Below are positions 53,919 through 64,000 of a DNA stretch of 64,000 bases, one piece after another; position 1 is the stretch's first letter; every line of letters starts with the position of its first letter. The DNA is from Symsagittifera roscoffensis (lineage: Eukaryota; Xenacoelomorpha; Acoela; Convolutidae), in assembly GCF_963678635.1 (NCBI RefSeq), contig NC_087071.1, forward strand, positions 22,954,013 to 23,018,012, given 5' to 3'. Both the position numbers and the translations under genes were made by a program. Under the pieces are notes generated by a model that was not told the origin of the DNA, did not search any database, and saw only the letters and a list, made by a program, of their open reading frames with translations.

Positions 53919-54288
53919 TGGAACCAGTTCTAAAATAGTATTTATAAACAAGTTATATTATTGATGGGTTATCACTATGAAATATTTATAACTAACCAAT
54001 CATATTCCATCTCTAACATTGACACTTGTTTGTAAGTGCTGGAACTAGTTATTTGAATAAAACTTTGAATATAGTTGTTCTCCTTCTGGATAAACTCCAA
54101 GAACTAACTCGCTCAAACCAGTATACATTAGATCTGTTGAGACTAGGATATATACGAGTAAGATTAAGATCGATATAAGACTAAGAATTTGTACGAATCT
54201 ATCCGGCTGAAAATATGATAGCGTGATGAGCAGACGGTATACCTTATCTGAAATTACTCTATGAGTATATCCAATAGGTCATAACTCA
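53919..54288 (+). mobile_element. Solo LTR of a sister family (370 bp)
   Basis: Starts TGGAACCAG and ends CATAACTCA; flanked by CAGG on both sides. Clearly related to the 410-bp LTRs (shared CACGAATCTATCCGGC-like, AGCAGACGGTAT and AAATTACTCTATGAG words) but diverged, and it lacks the palindrome. Probably left by LTR-LTR recombination. Confidence 0.85.
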
Positions 54289-54533
54289 CAGGGTTATACC
54301 AGAATCTGAAAAATTTTGTGATCATACAAAAATTTAATCCTGATATTTAACTTTGGCAGATGAAAATCAAATAGAAACCGATTAGCTTCTGCGTTTAATT
54401 TCATCAAAAACAAGAGTATTTGATTCGTGTAAAAGGTTATCTGTCAAGTAAGGCTGGAATAATAAATACCGATATCAAAATATAAAGAGATGAGAAAATG
54501 GATTACCCTGGTTTCCAGCCCAGGTTGAGATTT
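54289..54533. other. Short spacer
   Basis: AT-rich, no feature. Confidence 0.4.
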
Positions 54534-57252
54534 TTGAAAGGTGATTTGGCAGAAACAGTCCAATGATGTCCGAGTTTCGTTGTAGTTCAGGACTCTTCTG
54601 CTAATTCCCGATAAAGTCAAACAAATTCGCACAAAGTCGAACAATGTCCGGTAAAGTCGAATAAAGTCGAACAAACTCGAACAATCTTCAGTATAGTCGA
54701 ACAAAGTCGAAACTTGTCCGGTAAAGTCGAACAAAGTCGAAAACGGACATCGTTCGACTCAAAATGTCGAAATCGGACATCGTTCGACTGAAAAAGTCGA
54801 AAACGGACATCATTCGACGAAAAAAGTTGAAAACGGACATCGTTCGACCATTTCGGTTGAACCATGAATCGAGCACCTCAGCCCGTGTTATACAGGGTTT
54901 GAGCGGTTTGAACGGAATTTTTAGGTGATTCAGCTCAGAATCTTGCTTTGGAATGGTGAAAAGTTTGAGTGGTTGATGAGAGTACTTTGAGTTTTTAAAA
55001 AAAATATATTGCGTGGTTTTTTATTTGATCTTTTAGGAGATGTAATGAACCTTGAGGACTATGTTAGGACCCTACAACATTTTTGTTTAAATTTTGGGCT
55101 TTATTTTGGTATTGCGGAAGGTAAAACGTTCAAAACTTGAGGAGTTAGATTGCTTGTGCCTTGCAAACCAGACATCGGGAGAAATTTTTCGGAAAAAATA
55201 AAAACATTTTAGCGGTTCTTAAGTGTCTTGAACGGTTTGATTGATTCTTGCTATGATTTGAGCAGTCTGAGCAGTTTCGCAGTTTGAGCAAACTTTGAGC
55301 TGTTTCTGATCGAGATATCGACAAGGGTAAAATTCTGCTGAAGTTGAAATGCAAATCGAAATCAAAATAACAACTTGTTTTTACTAAACTTGGTATTTTG
55401 ATTGGTGTATTTTGATTGGTGAATTTGGTATTTGAATTGGTGAAATTTGACAGAAACAGTCCAATGATGTCCGAGTATCGTTGTAGATCAGGACTCTTCT
55501 GCTAATTCCCGCTAAAGTCAAACAAATTCGCACAAAGTCGAACAATGTCCGGTAAAGTCGAAAAAAGTCGAACAAAGTCGAACAATCTTCAGTATAGTCG
55601 AACAAAGTCGAGCATCGTCGAACAAAGTCAAAACTTTTCCGGTAAAGTCGAACAAAGTCGAAAACGGAAATCGTTTGACTCAAAATGTCGAAATCGGACA
55701 TCGTTCGACTGAAAAAGTCGAAAACGGACATCTTTCGACTGAAAAAGTTGAAAACGGACATCGTTCGACCATTTCGGTTGAATCATGAATCGAGCACCTC
55801 AGCCCGCGTTATACAGGGTTTGAGCGGTTTGAACGGAATTTCTAGGTGATTCAGCTCAGAATCTTGCTTTGGAATGGTGACAAGTTTGAGTGGTTGCTGA
55901 GAGTACTTTGAGCTTTTTAAAAAAATATTGAGTGGTTTTTTATTTGATCTTTTAGGAGACGTAATGAACCTTGAGGACTATGTTAGGACCCTACAACATT
56001 TTTGTTTAAATTTTGGGCTTTATTTTGGTATTGCGGAAGGTAAAATGTTCAAAACTTGAGGAGTTAGATTGCTTGTGCCTTGCAAACCAGACATCGGGAG
56101 AAATTTTTTGGAAAAAAATAAAACATTTTAGCGGTTCTTAAGTGTCTTGAACGGTTTGATTGATTCTTGCTATGATTTGAGCAGTCTGAGCAGTTTCGCA
56201 GTTTGAGCAAATCTTGAGCTGTTTATGATCGAGATATCGACTAGGGTAAAATTCTGCTGAAGTTGAAATGCAAATCGAAATCAAAATAACAACTTGTTTT
56301 TACTAAACTTGGTATTTTGATTGGTGTATTTTGATTGGTGAATTTGGTATTTGAATTGGTGAAATTTGACAGAAACAGTCCAATGATGTCCGAGTTTCGT
56401 TGTAGTTCAGGACTCTTCTGCTAATTCCCGATAAAGTCAAACAAATTCGCACAAAGTCGAACAATATCCGGTAAAGTCGAACAAAGTCGAACAATCTTCA
56501 GTATAGTCGAACAAAGTCGAGCATCGTCGAACAAAGTCAAAACTTTTCCGGTAAAGTCGAACAAAGTCGAAAACGGACATCGTTCGACTCAAAATGTCGA
56601 AATCGGACATCGTTCGACTGAAAAAGTCGAAAACGGACATCTTTCGACAGAAAAAGTCGAAAACGGACATCGTTCGACCATTTCGGTTGAACCATGAATC
56701 GAGCACCTCAGCCCGCGTTATACAGGGTTTGAGCGGTTTGAACGGAATTTTTAGGTGATTCAGCTCAGAATCTTGCTTTGGAATGGTGACAAGTTTGAGT
56801 GGTTGCTGAGAGTACTTTGAGCTTTTTAAAAAAATATTGAGTGGTTTTTTATTTGATCTTTTAGGAGACGTAATGAACCTTGAGGATCCTACAACATTTT
56901 AGTTTAAATTTTGGACTTAATTTTGGTATTGCGGAAGGTAAAATGTTCAAATTTTGAGGAGTTAGATTGCTTGTGCCTTGCAAACCAGACATCGGGAGAA
57001 ATTTTTCGGAAAAAAAATAAAACATTTTAGCGGTTCTTAAGTGTCTTGAATGGTTTGATTGATTCTTGCTATGATTTGAGCAGTCTGAGCAGTTTCGCAG
57101 TTTGAGCAAACCTTGACTTGTTTTTGATCGACTAGGATAAAATTCTGCTGAAGTTGAAATGCAAATCGAAATCAAAATAACAACTTGTTTTTACTAAACT
57201 TGGTATTTTGTTTGGTGTATTTTGATTGGTGAATTTGGTATTTGAATTGGTG
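54534..57252. repeat. Tandem array of about 0.9-kb units (three)
   Basis: CAGAAACAGTCCAATGATGT starts at 54550, 55451 and 56370 (spacing 901 and 919). Each unit holds a minisatellite of GTCGAACAAAGTCGAA and AACGGACATCGTTCGAC words, then a unique part ending in GGTATTTTGATTGGTG words. Minus-strand frames (SVFDFFSRTMSVFDF-type) are translations of the minisatellite, not genes. Confidence 0.85.
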
Positions 57253-57340
57253 AAAATTAGGTTATTATTCAATTTAAGCTGAAATTCAAAGCAAACTGAA
57301 AACAACACAAGATTGCTCGTAACAGGGCGAAGCCCTGAAT

Positions 57341-57834
57341 GTTCCGAATGCGTTTTAAGGTTTATGATTAGCAATAACATTAAAAAGTTGAATGTAATAA
57401 AACAAAATGAAAAATTTTTTTTTCTAAGTTTTGAAATATTTTATGAAAATCATCCCCCCACGCGCCATATAAAGTACAAGAGATAGGTTTTGCTCCTTGT
57501 GTAAAATCAATTATTGCAAATAAGCTTCTTTCAACCAATTTGGAACGACTTCTGAGATCGATTATATCTCCGCTTACGCGTTGATAGAGCGAAATATATC
57601 GCGCGTTAATTGTCCCAAGTTGGCCAAAAAGGCAACCTTTAAACCCTCATAACTTTGCAAAAAAAGATCAAAGGTGAAATATTTTTTCAAATTTGAGCTC
57701 AAGACAACAATACTTTTTGAATGATATAAAACAACCCCGTCAAAAATGGCTAGTTAAAAAGTTGAAATTTGTCTGAAGAAAAAAACCCACCCCGAGCACA
57801 AATATTCCGTTACTTTCGTATCAAAAGTCGGAAC
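57341..57834. mobile_element. Hairpin-ended MITE, copy 2
   Basis: GTTCCGAAT left end, AGTCGGAAC right end, with AGGGCGAAGCCCT just outside the left. Interior colinear with 46296-46720. Confidence 0.6.
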
Positions 57835-60040
57835 AATAATATTTTCATTTCAGCGCTCGGTGTACAGTACTAGCAGATTTGGAGGAAGGCTGGGGTTGAC
57901 GCGGAATTCTCCCCACCTCAAAGTTTCGACCCCTGGCTACCCAAACTGTTCCCCATTTGAACCTATTCTAAACCTCCATTTTTGGCTGCCTGACTATGGC
58001 TAGCTGACGCCCATTTATACTATTTTTAAAGGAAACGCAAGAAAAGGCCAAAACAGGGTCGTTTTAAAGCATTAGGAGAGCTCGGGAAATCGATTCGGTC
58101 GACCTGAAAAAACAATGTTTTCGAAAATTTTCAAAATCCACCACCCTCGAGAAAATCATCAATCGGTCCTAGTGTACAAACTTTCTAATCCTTCTATCTG
58201 CTCCAAAACTCCAAGAAACGGAAAATTGATGCGTGGGTGTGTTCTTTATTCAGTCAATTTTCAGCGATCGAAAAATTTTGATACCCCATTGAATGCTGAA
58301 TCTGGAAACACGAGAGCTGGAAAATTGAGAGCTGAAAAATTGCCAATTTGGCTGCGCTTGTGACTATTTTTTGAGCGCTTCAAAGATTTGCTTCATAATG
58401 CCGAAAGCGTAACGCAATTGGCTTTTGCATGGCGAATTATCCCGCACAACAAAATTGTTTCAAATTGAATTGGGGCTAGTTAATTGGTCGTACTATTCTC
58501 GTACGACTCAAGTCTCGAGTTGACCTCCATTGATCAAAAACGTTAATAAGACAAAACCATAATCATACAAAACCACTTTATGAAAAAAAACTAATCATAC
58601 AAACTTCATACATTTTGCTTAAAGCTTGTCATTGGAATTTCTAAGAAAATGTTCTCTTATTTTGGCTCAAAAATCGTTGTATCATCATAAAAAACTTTTT
58701 GTCAAAAAATGCTACTCATTCAAGTTCCATATAAGAAATTGTTTGACTAATGTTTTGTTGATGGCAACAACAAATATTTTTAAAGTTGTTTCAAAAATTT
58801 TTTCAAAATTTTTCGTCAAGTAAAACTAATTTTGTACTCAAACAAACCTTTTCCAGAAAGATTTCTCTAGGCAAAACTTAATTTACATAAGGTAGTCCGG
58901 GATACACAAAAGTTGGAATGTTTTTCCCTCTCGCTGAATAATTTTTTTCAAAACTCTCAAAACGCCTATTTCTTTTGTATGGCATTTTATGCAGGTCTGA
59001 TTCAAGGACTGACTAGCTAAATTACAAACTTTCGAAAATTTCATCGTTGAAAATGTTTGCCAAAAATTATACGTTTGATACATTCATTATATTTTTTGTA
59101 AATGACGTTCTTATATTAAGTCAGATCGTTTTCTATACATTGTGTATGTGAGAATTTCCAACCATTGATGACATTAGTTGATCTCGAAACAATGTCCGGT
59201 AAAGTCGAACAAAGTCGAACAAAGTCAAAACTTTTCCGGTAAAGTCGAACAAAGTCGAAAACGGACATCGTTCGACTCAAAATGTCGAAATCGGACATCG
59301 TTCGACTGAAAAAGTCGAAAACGGACATCTTTCGACTGAAAAAGTCGAAAAGGGACATCGTTCGACCATGTCGGTTGAATCATGAATCGAGCACCTCAGC
59401 CCGCGTTATACAGGGTTTGAGCGGTTTGAACGGAATTTTTAGGTGATTCAGCTCAGAATCTTGCTTTGGAATGGTGACAAGTTTGAGTGGTTGCTGAGAG
59501 TACTTTGAGCTTTTTAAAAAAAATATTGAGTGGTTTTTTATTTGATCTTTTAGGAGACGTAATGAACCTTGAGGACTATGTTTGGACCCTACAACATTTT
59601 AGTTTAAATTTTGGGCTTAATTTTGGTATTGCGGAAGGTAAAATGTTCAAAATTTGAGGAGTTAGATTTCTTGTGCCTTGCAAACCAGACATCGGGAGAA
59701 ATTTTTCGGAAAAAAAATAAAACATTTTAGCGGTTTTTAAGTGTCTTGAACGGTTTGATTGATTCTTGCTATGATTTGAGCAGTCTGAGCAGTTTCGCAG
59801 TTTGAGCAAACCTTGAGTTGTTTTTGATCGACTAGGATAAAATTCTGCTGAAGTTGAAATGCAAATCGAAATCAAAATAACAACTTGTTTTTACTAAACT
59901 TGGTATTTTGTTTGGTGTATTTTGATTGGTGAATTTGGTATTTGAATTGGTGAAAATTAGGTTATTATTCAATTTAAGCTGAAATTCAAAGCAAACTGAA
60001 AACAACACAAGATTGCTCGTAACAGGGCGAAGCCCTGAAT

Positions 60041-60527
60041 GTTCCGACTGCGTTTTAAGGTTTATGATTAGCAATAACATTAAAAAGTTGAATGTAATAA
60101 AACAAAATGAAAATTTTTTTTTCTAAATTTTGAAAATTTTTATGAAAATCATCCCCCCACACGCCATATAAAGTACAAAAGACAGGTTTTGCTCCTCTTG
60201 TAAAATCAATTTTTGCAAATAAGCTTCTTTCAACCAATTTGGAACGACTTCTGAGATCGATTATATCTCCGCTTACGCGTTGATAGAGCGAAATATATCG
60301 CGCGTTAATTGTCCCAAGTTGGCCAAAAAGGCAACTTTTAAACCCTCATAACTTTGCAAAAATTGATCAAAGGTGAAATATTTTTTCAAATTTAAGCTCA
60401 AGACAACAATACTTTTTGGATGATATACCCCGTCAAAAATGGCTAGTTAAAAAGTTGAATTTTGTCTGAAGAAAAAAACCCACCCAGAGCACAAATATTC
60501 CGTTACTTTCGTATCGAAAGTCGGAAC
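60041..60527. mobile_element. Hairpin-ended MITE, copy 3
   Basis: Duplicate of copy 2 through the 2.69-kb duplication, but its left end is the canonical GTTCCGACT. Confidence 0.6.
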
Positions 60528-61872
60528 AATAATATTTTCATTTCAGCGCTCGGTGTACAGTACTAGCAGATTTGGAGGAAGGCTGGGGTTGACGCGGAAA
60601 CCTCGCCACCTCAAAGTTTCGACCCCTGGCTACCCAAACTGTTCCCCATTTGAACCTATTCTAAACCTCCATTTTTGGCTGCCTGACTATGGCTAGCTGA
60701 CGCCCATTTATACTATTTTTAAAGGAAGCGCAAGAAAAGGCCAAAACAGGGTCGTTTTAAAGCATTAGGAGAGCTCGGGAAATCGATTCGGTCGACCTGA
60801 AAAAACAATGTTTTCGAAAATTTTCAAAATCCACCACCCTCGAGAAAATCATCAATCGGTCCTAGTGTACAAACTTTCTAATCCTTCTATCTGCTCCAAA
60901 ACTCCAAGAAACGGAAAATTGATGCGTGGGTGTGTTCTTTATTCAGTCAATTTTCAGCTATCGAAAAATTTTGATACCCCATTGAATGCTGAATCTGGAA
61001 ACACGAGAGCTGGAAAATTGAGAGCTGGAAAATTGCCAATTTGGCTGCGCTCGTGACTATTTTTTGAGCGCTTCAAAGATTTGATTCATAATGCCGAAAG
61101 CGTAACGCAATTGGCTTTTGCATGGCGAATTATCCCGCACAACAAAATTGTTTCAAATTGAATTGGGGCTAGTTAATTGGTCGTACTATTCTCGTACGAC
61201 TCAAGTCTCGAGTTGACCTCCATTGATCAAAAACGTTAATAAGACAAAACCATAATCATACAAAACCACTTTATGAAAAAAACTAATCATACAAACTTCA
61301 TACATTTTGCTTAAAGCTTGTCATTGGAGTTTCTAAGAAAATGTTCTCTTATTTTGGCTCAAAAATCGTTGTATCATCATAAAAAACTTTTTGTCAAAAA
61401 ATGCTACTCATTCAAGTTCCATATAAGAAATTGTTTGACTAATGTTTTGTTGATGGCAACAACAAATATTTTTAAAGTTGTTTCAAAAATTTTTTCAAAA
61501 TTTTTCGTCAAGTAAAACTAATTTTGTACTCAAACAAACGTTTTCCAGAAAGATTTCTCTAGGCAAAACTTAATTTACATAAGGTAGTCCGGGATACACA
61601 AAAGTTGGAATGTTTTTCCTTCTCGCTGAATGATTTTTTTCAAAACTCTCAAAACCCCTATTTCTTTTGTATGGCATTTTATGCAGGTCTGATTCAAGGA
61701 CTGACTAGCTAAAATCACAAACTTTCGAAAATTTCATCGTTGAAAATGTTTGCCAAAAATTATACGTTTGATACATTCATTATATTATTTGTAAATGACG
61801 TTGTTATATTAACTCAGATCGTTTTCTATACATTGTATATGTGAGAATTTCCAACCATTGATGACATTAGTT

Positions 61873-63379
61873 TTGAGTAAAACAAGGTGTGGTCACTTGT
61901 GTACAAAGTTTTGAGAAATTAATATTGAAAAACAAAAAACGAATTCTTTGTTTTATGGAAAATTCTAGTCAATCAATTTCCATATATGAAAAATTGCCTT
62001 TTTTATATGAAATCATAGAACTTTCATGCAATATTCTGTCTTATGGAATTGCATGAAAATTGAATGATTAACATTTTTCCATATATGAAACTTGTATGAG
62101 TAGCATTTTTTATCAACCCGGGTTTTTCACACTTGATCTTTGATAATGTTTAAAATTTATAGTTTTTCATTATTTTCTCTTCCCGAGAAAAAATTTAATA
62201 TTAATTAAGGGCAGTCGGTATAATCAAGGCTTTGCCCGAATATTCGAGCAGTTCTGTTTCCATCATCGGCAAGTTGCAAAAGCTCGTTCTCTAATGAATC
62301 GAAAAGGAGCAACCATTTTATGAGAAGAAAAAATAAAATTAAAAAGACATACTTACATTTCAATAATGCCAAGACCAAGAAGGGCAACAAACTCATGTTT
62401 TTGGAAAAACGTTACTCCAAAAATGAATTGATAACTACAGTTGAATAACATTTACTGTCAAATTGCAAACAGGAATTGTTCTAGAAAGATCAAAAACAAT
62501 AGATGCTCAAACTTCAGGTAGCAAGCCTTGAAAGAGCTCGTTATTTACGGTCAAAACATCTCATCAAATGATCATATTTGAGTAGTGACCTGAACAGATT
62601 AATTTTGCGCATATAAGGAAAATTGAAAAGATTTCAACTTTAGTTTTAAAAGTTTTGCTTTAGCTTGAGAAAAAGTGACTCTGAATATCCCGGCTGCTAA
62701 AAACTTTGCAGAAGGAAAAACGACAGAAAGGAACAGCCAAAATTTTAACTGGTCTGGTTTAAGTGTTTTAAATGTGAGTCTGCAAGTTGTATAGATCGAG
62801 AAAAATGTTACCATAACGCTACGCTTGCTTCTAGATTGAACTTGAAAACAAGAGACTCCGCACTTCAAATTTGCAATAAATGTTCTGTTATGTAAAGTTG
62901 TTTATTTGATAAGATCTGCATCTCAAACCAAAGAGAGATAATACAACGATGATCTGCAGTTCAAAATACGAAGGATTCTGGAGACGAAAAATCAATCAAG
63001 AAACGCTAATTTGACTATTTGTTGCAAGCTACTTTGCTGCTGGATCTGAAGTTCGTACTCGCAAAATGATAATAATTGTCTCCTGAGTCGTTTCAATATT
63101 CTTGAGTAGTCTTTAAAATGATTAGCTTCAAAATAACACTAAAGATCCGATCGATTTCGGATTAAGTACTTACTAAATTAGTGGAAAATAAAAGCATGGT
63201 CGATAAAACAAAAATCGCCAAAAATTAGCCTTAAACGCTAAATACTTGACAAAATCTTGACTCAGCCTCGTGGACCAAAACGAGAGAGTAAAGTTTTTAC
63301 TTTCGGGTTCAAAAAAATTCTTGTTGAAAGGTTCCGTAGGATTTCTACAGGATTCTTATCCTGACTTACAATTCACCTC
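61873..63379. other. AT-rich intergenic region
   Basis: No gene. 62340-62640 is the partner of the dispersed repeat at 7280-7580. 61960-62110 has several TCCATATATGAAA words. Confidence 0.4.
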
Positions 63380-63960
63380 CATCGAGGTGCTCGATTTGTC
63401 TCAACTTTCTCGACCAAAAACTGGCATGTCTCGACTTTCTCGATCAAATTTTGGTTTGTTTCGATGTTCTCCAACAACAAATAACTGTTCGACTTTGTTC
63501 GACCCAGTTCAGGTATGTTTCGACTTTATCGACAAAAACTCCATATAATTCGACTTTCTTGACTTTTTCGACCGGCCTTTTTAAAACTTTGTTTGTTCGA
63601 CCACGCATAGATTTGATTCAACTTTCTCGACCAAAATTCGATATGTTTCGACTTTCTCTACTTTCTTGAAGGGCATTTTTAAGAATTTTGATTTTCGATC
63701 CAAATAGATGTGTTTCGACTTTCTCGACCTTCTCGACCGAGAATTTTGTTATATTTGTAAATATGTTTGTTCGGTCCCGCATAGATAATTTTCCACTTTC
63801 TCGACCAAAAATCGTTCGACTTTTTCCACCGACGACTTTCGAAAACTTGTTTGTTCGACCCCGCATAGTTACGTTTCGACTTTTTGACCAAAAATGGGTA
63901 TGCTTCGACTGTCTGAATTTTCTCGACGAACAGTAAAGTTTCCAAAATTTATTTGATCCA
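63380..63960. repeat. TTCGAC-rich degenerate minisatellite
   Basis: Dense irregular copies of TTTCGACTTTCTCGACC and GTTCGACC[C/A]CGCATAG. It is the reverse-complement theme of the GTCGAA arrays at 54.5-59.4 kb. Open frames on both strands are by-products of the repeat. Confidence 0.75.
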
Positions 63961-63976
63961 TTTCAAATTCGTTTTA

Positions 63977-64000
63977 TGCGGCGTGGCCGAATACTTGATG
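63977..64000 (+). other. Possible tRNA-like start cut by the window edge
   Basis: GCGGCGTGGCCGAATACTTG resembles the acceptor and D-arm of a Leu/Ser tRNA (GTGGCCGAG), but the D-loop words differ and the rest is outside the window. Confidence 0.15.

Larger units (their letters stand above)
56463..61872. repeat. 2.69-kb tandem duplication (two copies)
   Basis: About 56463-59179 is repeated at about 59191-61872 in direct orientation, offset 2688-2693 bp, nearly identical. Each copy runs from the TTCGAC minisatellite through a hairpin MITE to ATTTCCAACCATTGATGAC. Frames at 58115-58363 and 60808-61056, and at 58626-58823 and 61318-61515, are the same only because of the duplication; none resembles a known protein. 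Confidence 0.88.

Noticed and set aside
54444-56706. Minus-strand frames with SVFDFFSRTMSVFDF-like peptide repeats
   Set aside because: They are direct translations of the GTCGAA/TTCGAC minisatellite; the period and frame follow the DNA repeat.
58115-58823. Plus-strand frames repeated at 60808-61515 as if conserved
   Set aside because: The repeats are nearly identical because of the recent 2.69-kb duplication, so identity is no evidence of coding.
63977-64000. tRNA gene at the right edge
   Set aside because: Only about 24 bases are visible and the D-loop does not match; kept only as a very low-confidence note.

Overview
The window looks like nuclear DNA of an invertebrate animal. It is AT-rich, gene-poor and full of repeats, has GT/AG introns, holds one 200-N assembly gap (13654-13853), and carries LTR elements of the Ty3/gypsy and BEL/Pao types. 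The species cannot be fixed from the sequence. Env-bearing Ty3/gypsy elements are known from several invertebrate lineages (larvacean Tor elements, rotifers, insects), so a larvacean or similar animal is possible but unproven. All identities and counts were read by eye.

Layout. (a) 1-3840 and 49740-53690 are two copies of an old segmental duplication. Both carry, on the minus strand, the same three predicted exons (86, 149 and 134 bp, identical lengths in the two copies) of an unrecognised gene; the second copy has gained two MITE-like insertions in its introns. (b) 4-12.7 kb is AT-rich, with minisatellites, inverted repeats and a MITE-like element. (c) 12759-13050 is the first exon of a secreted trypsin-like protein in which the catalytic His is Phe. 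(d) 13854-16850 is a decayed BEL/Pao element on the minus strand beside the gap. (e) 18.5-20.9 kb is a compositionally different, unassigned block.

(f) 22149-42503 is the centrepiece: two neighbouring same-strand members of one Ty3/gypsy-like family, each with 410-bp LTRs (5 and 2 differences between the LTRs of a pair) and its own 4-bp target duplication (CAGC and GGAG). Element 1 (14.7 kb) has lost gag and protease but keeps reverse transcriptase, RNase H, a broken integrase, two tiny membrane ORFs, a Ser/Pro-rich ORF, a long env-like glycoprotein ORF, an env-tail ORF and a 602-codon orphan ORF, mostly linked by short overlaps. Element 2 (5.3 kb) is the converse: it keeps a basic first ORF and the N-terminal part of gag but has lost everything from capsid through the last ORF. 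Together they imply a parental element well over 15 kb with several unexplained accessory genes. A solo LTR of a sister family lies at 53919-54288.

(g) 43.8-46.7 kb has a TIR element with a G-rich core, tRNA-like tandem repeats and a hairpin-ended MITE. (h) 54.5-61.9 kb is a nested tandem array (about 0.9-kb units, then a 2.69-kb unit twice) built on a TTCGAC-rich minisatellite that reappears at 63.4-63.95 kb.

No intact cellular gene is complete in the window. Element 1 could supply pol and env-like functions and element 2 part of gag, but neither looks autonomous.
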